A stretch of DNA of 64,000 bases. Source: Anarhynchus alexandrinus. Taxonomy: Eukaryota > Chordata > Aves > Charadriiformes > Charadriidae. The DNA lies in NCBI GenBank assembly GCA_008711295.1, contig VUYV01000010.1, positions 4,650,522 to 4,714,521 on the forward strand. The letters are read 5' to 3'. Within the stretch, counting starts at the first letter, position 1. Each line of letters opens with the position of its first letter. Shown piece after piece: positions 56,801-64,000 of the stretch. Made by a program: the position numbers and the translations under genes. A model generated the notes under the pieces. It saw nothing but the letters and a program-made list of their open reading frames with translations, was not told where the DNA came from and did no database searches.

Positions 56801-59800
56801 GGGAAACCGCAACCGTTTTTTGGGCAATGCAAATAGACAATGTTGGAAAGACCAAAGGTTTCATCTCAAATTTGCATACAGCAACTTCTCCCTGCAATAG
56901 TTCGCTCTTCAAAAAAAGAGCTATGTGAAAAGGGAGAACTGAAGCAGGCAGTTGCACGTTGGGAGAATGATCCCAAACCCTCCCAGGGAGCCTGCGGCAG
57001 GCTTGCAAGCGCACGCTTTTCTTTTCCAACCCAGGACAGTTATACTGTAATAGTGTGACCCAGGACAGTAATACTTTAACACAGTAAAACTCTGCTAAAG
57101 CAAAATTGTCAGGCGCACAGATTTAAGGAGATAATAGAGCGAAGGCTCAGGGACTAGATATAGCCATAAAAAGGCGCAGGCAGAAGCTGCTGCTTCCTTG
57201 CTCTTTACTATCAATCCTCCCTGTCATTGTATCGGATGGGGAAGGCATAGCGCAACTGCTTCAGAGGAAAGGGCGGCTGCAGCAACCTTCTCCTCAGTCA
57301 CCCACCGCATACTGTCCTGACCCAAATCCAAACCCAGCTCGCCCCCGATCACTCTCGCTCTTCTGGCTCAGAAAAACCCAGCTCTGGGCACCAACACAAG
57401 AGGCTCCATTCAGGTGTGTGAGGCACCAGGTGTGCAAGGGTTCACTTTGCTGTAGCCAACACTGTCAGGTGAAAGTCTGAGTTGCTTAAGAGGTGAAAGG
57501 CAATCTTTCTCAGATTCTTCTGTGTCTACACTTCTACTCCTGGGCTCCACACGAAGTCTTGGCAACGTGCAGATAGTCAAGAAGCTCCAGTAAAGCCATG
57601 GATGGGAAATAGCAAGGTACGGTAGAGACCCGATACTACATAAGCTGTCGAAAAACCTGCTTTCCAGTCTGTGGAAGCCATGCAGAAAAGATCTCCATAG
57701 CCATCTGCTTGGTCCCTATAAGCACTCGGTCCCACAGGTCACACTGGAAAAAACAAATCCAGCAAACTGGAAAGGCCCACAGTCATCTTTTCAGTATCAC
57801 GTGGGCTGAAGTCTGCCACCCCAGCGCTGGCGATACTTGGTCATGCATCTTTCTCTCTCTCCACTGTATGCTTGAAAATGCTCTCTTTAAGACACAGCTA
57901 TATCAAATAGTCTTGTCACCATCTTCCAAATAATTCATATGAATGTCTCGCATTTTTCAAGTGGTGTCATAAAACGTGGGGCTGCATACGCCACAAACAC
58001 TGACATATTTCACTAATACAAGCCAGTAGCAGCATATGGAGAATATTTATACAGCTTTTTATTATTTTTTATGAAAGGTAAACGACCCTTTTGGTGAAAC
58101 AGCGACTTGCGCTGACAGCATCTTTGTTTTTATGAAAAAAATACCAATGGCAGGAGGGTCAGGGTTTGCAAATATAACTCATGGGTACAAATTCCTCTGG
58201 CCCCGTTGTAGGAAAACAACGTTCTGTTCTTCATAAGACTTTACTGTCGTTCATCTTTAGAGCTGGTCTTGCTAAACTAGTTACTTGACACAGTAATTAG
58301 TAGAAATAAGAATGAGCTAAAGATACATAGAAATAAAATCTAGATATTAACTGAGTCTTGAAAAACAACTTTCCGTCATTTAAAAGTCACCTCCTTGATA
58401 CACTTTCCTATCTTAAGGTCAAATACTTCTAAATGAGGAAACCAGTGATTCTGCTCATCAGTGCAGGGCTAACACTAAGCAAAGTTAGCTGCACACACTG
58501 GTCTGCTAGAGCATTCCCACACCCAGGAAACAGTAAGATTTTGGATATCTTGAGTCTAATTAAGTCTTCCTAATTGCTGCTTTACTAATTGATATGAAGC
58601 AGTTTTGTCATGATTTTAGCTGTTGACAAACAACTAAGTAGAATGCGGCATTAATTCCTTCTTGACCTACTGAGGAAGGCCAACACACGTTCAAACTCAA
58701 GCGAGAGAAACCAAAACTGATCAGAGCAATGTGATGCTAGCACACGTTGTCTCACCATGTGGAAAGCCAAGCAACCAGCACCGGCTCCCCACAGTGCCAA
58801 TGGTGAGGATCGCTTCAGCACTCTCAGCCCAAGCTGGTAAGATACCAAAACCTCAAGTCTTTGCACTTGTGCTTTGCTTGCTGACAGCTGTAACACCCTT
58901 TGAAGGCCATGCCAAGGTGACTCTTCATCAAACTACTTATTTTTTTTTTTTCCTCCTCTTTTCTTATCTGTTTTCTGGTATTCTGCATTTGTTTTAGAAT
59001 ATTCCAGACTAAAGACTGTTTGCATTTCTACAGACATTTCATATTAGCACATATCGTCGCAAAAAGATCTCTTCTGTTGCTAGTCATGAACACAGCCACC
59101 TTCTACTCTACCAGGAACAAACTTTTCATTATCTGAAGCATTCACAGAACCCAGAGAGACCTACTAACACTCTTGTGAATCAAATAGTGCTTGTTCACCA
59201 CAAGGAGATAAGCCAAGGTAAAAGCTGTTAGGTTTTGGGTTTTGTTTTTTAAAGCTGGCCTATTGATAAAGGAGGACCTCAGCCTCACTCCTTGCTGTCA
59301 AGAACCAATACGTGGAACTGCGGGCTGAGCTGTGCCTTGGACACACAGCGTTTACTTTGCAGTTGCAGAAGGAGAAGAGGCCATCACATGCGCAGGACAA
59401 CTGCTCCAGCCCGACCCAGCCCGGATCTGCTGATTGGGACTTCAGCCCCAAGCGTGGGCAGGGGTGTTTTCCCATTGAATCAGCCAGGTAGGTGCAGTGT
59501 CCTGTCCACGTTCATGGCTCTGGAGCTGCGGAAATCAGAAACTACCTGGAGTAACTGGGAAAGAAATTGGGCAAACCCATTCCCCTTCTCAGCTCCAAAT
59601 CACTGTGGGGACTTCAGCCAGAGCCATGTGAAAGACCCAAGTGACGCTCTCCCAAACACCCTTCCACTGGGAGGTGGTTTAAGAGCAAGACCTGCTACTT
59701 TGAAACAGTCTGTTTTCACTAATTCCCCTACAATTTTTGGGTTGATTCCCCCTCTCCATCCCTCTGGGACACCCCTGGCTGGCTCCTGCCTTCAGTCCAG

Positions 59801-60334
59801 ATGCAAATTTCCAAATGACATCAGTGCAAGCTCCCTGGGTCCCCAGGCAGCGTGCAAACTGTACCTCGATGGGAACGAACACCGGGTTCCTCACTGTGCT
59901 GGAATTCAGATGCTGGAAAACCATTTGTACGCACACACTCGCTGGCTTTCCCAAACCTCTGCAATAGAGGACTAAGATTTGTCTTGAAGCTCCAGAGGAA
60001 GGTCAGCACCGAGGGAGACTTTCTGCAGTCTCCATGATGAAAGATGGGGAGCAGATCTCTTTATTTCCCCTTTGAAAGTGAACGGCCTCTGCTCCCCGGA
60101 CCACAAAGCGCCCCAGGGTGCTGATGGGACCAGTCAGCACCCTCCCCCTTCCCTGCCTGCCTTTGACAGCCTGGTGCAGAAAACAGTGCAGATTTGTGCT
60201 GTATTTGTTTGCCCTTCCGAGGAAAGGCAAAGGCACAAGATAGCCCAAAGGAAGAGCAATGCGAGACGTGGGGGACCGGTCTGGCTTTTAGGGTGCCAGC
60301 AATTAACTCTTGTGCTAGCTACATCCCACAGAGG

Positions 60335-60400
60335 CCTCTAGACAAGTCCCATAATCTCACTGTCCCTCTGTTTCCGTCTATCAAAAGTGGATAACAGCCT
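60335..60400 (+). repeat. MIR or L2-like repeat fragment
   Basis: TAGACAAGTCCCATAATCTC, then ACTGTCCCTCTGTTTCCGTC, then TATCAAAAGTGGATAACAGC corresponds block by block to the common ancient-repeat tail 'gacaagtcacttaacctctctgtgcctcagtttccccatctgtaaaatggggataa'. The match is clear in order and spacing although diverged. Confidence 0.6.
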
Positions 60401-61589
60401 GTCTCTAACATGGAAGGACGCCTTGATAAATGCACTAATTATCGCCAGACACCCCACCCAGCACACAAGAATATAGAGGCTATTTATTTGCCTAAAAATC
60501 TTCTAGCTATGAAACCCCTACCAGAAAACTCTGCAAATCAAGACCCTGGAACCTGATTTAATTAAATCAAGGGGAATGATAACATTAATTTATAAGAAAG
60601 CTCAAACCTAAAAGGAAATGGTTTATATTGACCAGCATACAAAATCCTTTCATCTGCTGAGAGCAAAAGCGTTTTTATTATTCTTAGCACTGCAGAAGAC
60701 TCTCATCGAGCCACTCAGCAGTACCTCCGCTATCGAACAGCCCATGCAGCCCAGCTGCACCTCCACTGCTCCATTTGTCATCTCAATGCACCATTTGTTC
60801 CTCACAACACAGATCATCTTACACAAAGCAGTTGTCATGCATCTTCCCAGTGCCTACCATCTCAAGCACTTTGCACATTCCTCTCCACACGTGCTCATAA
60901 AAATCACTTGCCATAAGAGTTTTTAAATGGGGCTTGTCAAAACATCAAGATAGGAGGTGTGCGAGACAGAACCTCAGATTTCTTGTGCGTCGTACTGAAA
61001 CATGCACACACACAGCCTTATACAATAGGCTTTTCTTTCCACAACATACCACTGAGATATTTGGACTTGGCTTGTAAAGGAGAAGAATCCCGCCGGGAGG
61101 GGAGGCGAGAGAGACACAACAATCTTAAAAGGAAACTTCATGCATGTAAAAGCCTACAAAAAGTAAAACCTGGCTATCCGTAACAGAAGCGATTAGGAAG
61201 TGATTTAAAGCAGTTTGGAAATACTGTTTCAGTGGTTGGCTGAACACCTCCTTTAGAATACAAACATTCTGCAGGCTATTTATAGCCCATGGGGAAAAGC
61301 TCCTGATTTCCCCTGCCCAAGCGCAGCAGGCCACAGTCTATTCTCAGCGAAGAACATAAATTTTGAGCAACTCCAATGGACATGAACAAGTGACTGAATT
61401 TATCTCAATTTAACTGATTTCAGAAAACTTAAAGAAGCGATACTCAAGACAAGCGCTCTCAATCTCAAAGACACTCAAAGCCCTACTAGAGCTTCTACTG
61501 TGTAGATAGCAATTGCTGATATATTGACTGCAATGCAATTGACTGTGGATCAAGCCTTACTATTTGCTAATATCTCTGCTGAAATTGGC

Positions 61590-61665
61590 CTTTAATAGTC
61601 CAATCCAACTCCCATTAATGAGAAAGGAACAGCACCTATTTTCTTTAATGGAGTTGAATGAAGTT
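61590..61665. repeat. Short imperfect palindrome, possible ancient repeat remnant
   Basis: CAACTCCCATTAA (61606-61618) pairs with TTAATGGAGTTG (61645-61656) with one bulged base. This resembles the centre of the amniote palindromic repeats ('actcccattgaagtcaatgggagt'). The surroundings are AT-rich. Confidence 0.4.
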
Positions 61666-64000
61666 GTAGCAGTCAGCATCTGATCAGGAAAAATAAAACA
61701 TTTAGACCAATTAGCCTTACTGGCCGCATTTTATCCGATATGAAAATTCCAAATCTAAATCTAGAGCTACAACAGAGAATTTCAATTATACTGCTGTTTC
61801 CAAATTTAAAAAAAAAAAAAAGTGTTGAGAAGTGGAAATCCACCTCTCATTCACTTGAGTGTAACTCAGAAGTAACCCTGGCGAAGCCAGGACGGCTCCA
61901 GGAACACAAATACGAAGTGACAGAGAAATCCAGCCTACTATTCACATCACATCTTTCATGCTTCTTTATTTCACAGTAATACACCAAGTTAAGCTGCTTA
62001 TTAGATGGGCGCATTCTCCTAACCACAGCCAGACTTGTATTTTATGCTGGGCTCACCACCAGTACTGACTGCCCTTTAATCATAATTCTGCTGTCATTTG
62101 TGGTTCCGCTTCGGAAGATACTCGCTTTAATACACAAACTGGATAGCTGTTAGCACAGCCATACCCCAGAAGAGAGAGGCACACAAGCAATGCCCAGAGA
62201 GGAATTTAAATGTAACTGTCCCTATTTATACAAACCTCTTGCACATTTTCCTAACAATCTATACTCTCAAATATTTCTGTTTGCCTACATGATGGTGTGG
62301 CAGACTCTTACAAGCCCCACAGCACACCAAGTCGCAAATAATGACCTTCCTGAAACGGCCGAATAACAGCTAATAACTGTACCATAAAGAACAAAAAGGT
62401 TGTTGCATAGAAAGTCTTTCATGGAATGAAAAAAAGACCAAGTTTTTATTATCAGAATCACTAATGGACACATGTGATCTGTTTATTTTTAAGAAATGCC
62501 TAGTATCAGTTTATGAAGTTATCCTAGGAAACAAAAACAACCCCCAAAACAGCAATTTCCAAACGCACACTGCAGTCTGGCAGCTCATGAATGAAACACT
62601 CCATAGATGTTTGTGTACATTTATAATTTACTACACCACATTAAGAAATAAGACAACTGCAAACGACAAGCTGATGCTCTCCCAGCTGTGTACACTACGT
62701 AATGATATCTTCTACCAGGGCTCAGCCAGCCTCACAACCAAATTTGCACTTGGGAGGCAGGCAGAAGGATCCAAAGGACCCCCATCATCTCCAGCAGAGT
62801 ATCAAATGGCAGCGACTCTGACTTTATAAAGTTTGTATTATAGATGCTTTAAAACAATACACGCTGAACATCTGAAATGCTGTTTAACATAAGCACACGC
62901 CAGGAACAAAAGCACAAATCCTGTCCCTGATGCACAGAATGAGTATACACGGCTCGTGCCAGCAGCCTCCACGGAGGCTGAGAGGAGCAGAAATGTCTCC
63001 TCCAGCACTTGGCACAGCGGCAGCCACGAGAGAGGCTGCTAACCTCGTCCTCCAGCGGTGCTCGGAGACGGGGAGCACTAATTGCACCTCTCCCTCCATC
63101 TCCTCTCCTGGGAGTAGGATAGAAAATGCCAGGGGACATTGCTTCTTAGCAGGGACAAACATCATGGCCTGTTGTCTGGTTCACACCTCTCGCGTGTGGT
63201 GTGTCCGAGGCACAAATGGTTCAGCTATGCTGAAGTTCTCCCCCATGTCCTGAAAGAGAAGGGTCCCATCTCACCTTGCTTTCATCCTGCATCCCAAACT
63301 TGTATAAAATCACTGCTGACGTCATGTGGAGGCAGACATCCAAATCTGACAGCCAAGCACTCGACACGGCATTAAGAAAAGGTCTCTTCCCTAAATAGCT
63401 AACAGCCCATGGCCTTCATCTGCAAATGCCCGGGCTCAGAGACTGTCCCTACTGACTTCTGAAGCACTGCTCACATGCCCCAAATTATTCAACTACTTAA
63501 AGCATCTGCAAGATTACATGTTTAATATACACGTCAATTTGTCATGACAATGTATTTTAAAGAGAGCAAAGTAACGAGCATTCAAGCCATGATCTTCCAA
63601 ACCTTGCTTGCTTCCCGAGTTGGTTGTGTTGGATGTCACTGATGTGGTAACCATTATTAAAATGACAAACATTTAAAACAAGCAAACAAAACAAAATGCA
63701 AAACAACCACCCCAAACAAAAACAACTTCAAGCACAGCGCTACTTGATCCTGTCAGGTCAGGACTCTGACCATGTGCCATGACCCAAAAGGATAAGTCAA
63801 TAAGCCACATTAACTCCTTCACCTGTCTTTCACTTTTCCTTTCCCCCCCCACTCCCTTCCTTTTTCTGCCAATAGGCATTGAGCCTCACCTCGACCTTTG
63901 ACAGAAACACAGAGGACCCCACTGTGTCTGCAACCAGGTGACAGGGGGGGTGTGTTAGAGACCCCCAAACATCTCCAACTATTAAAACCACTGGATTTGC

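Larger units (their letters stand above)
48001..64000. other. Non-coding sequence, no gene recognised
   Basis: No exon of a known gene is visible up to the window end. Contents I can name are a GC-rich patch at 48650-48780, a possible L2-like fragment near 50330-50450, AT-rich stretches at 53140-53290 and 58540-58650, a 227-codon open frame at 59292-59975 of unknown meaning, a MIR-like tail at 60335-60400, an inverted repeat at 61606-61656 and an A-run near 61808-61821. In mammals MAPK9 lies upstream of RASGEF1C; I see none of its exons here. Confidence 0.55.

Noticed and set aside
62849..63165. Possible MAPK9 exon near the window end, expected from mammalian gene order
   Set aside because: None of the translations on the minus strand resembles a kinase domain or the JNK C-terminus.
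1..64000. CRISPR arrays, operons, tRNA or rRNA genes
   Set aside because: The sequence is vertebrate nuclear DNA; I saw no regularly spaced direct repeats, no tRNA cloverleaf with A and B boxes and no rRNA-like sequence.

Overview
This is a window of vertebrate nuclear DNA, most likely from a bird. The evidence is a multi-exon gene with GT-AG introns, vertebrate-type protein sequence, low repeat density, fairly compact introns and the 3' end of a CR1 retroposon, the usual sauropsid LINE. A non-avian sauropsid cannot be excluded from sequence alone. There is no sign of bacterial or viral gene organisation. Almost all open frames in the window are short chance frames.

One protein-coding gene is clear: the orthologue of RASGEF1C (RasGEF domain family member 1C), on the minus strand. 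I rebuilt ten consecutive coding exons between 24736 (start codon) and 1170. They join in frame into about 399 residues covering the N-terminal RasGEF-N region and most of the catalytic CDC25-type RasGEF domain. Every intron has GT-AG ends. All exon joins are phase 0 except one phase 1 join, across a 101-bp intron. The last roughly 70 residues expected from the family are missing because the window starts inside the following intron. The start-codon exon begins with a splice acceptor 6 bases before the ATG, so at least one non-coding first exon lies further upstream, at higher coordinates. A CpG-rich block at about 26.0-26.7 kb is a possible promoter, but this is unproven.

From about 27 kb to 64 kb I found no convincing exon of any gene. 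This is the upstream side of RASGEF1C, either a long 5' intron or intergenic DNA. It holds one clear CR1 fragment (about 27.9-28.2 kb), a 30-bp perfect inverted repeat beside a T-rich tract (about 35.0 kb), several degraded MIR/L2-like or palindromic repeat remnants, simple repeats, and AT-rich stretches that could be conserved non-coding elements.

I did not find evidence for a previously undescribed biological system. The best leads for a second look are a 244-bp imperfect inverted repeat ending 87 bases before the exon 3 acceptor, the 30-bp perfect palindrome near 35 kb, an intronic CpG-rich patch at 4.2-4.7 kb, and a 227-codon open frame at 59.3 kb that is slightly longer than chance predicts.
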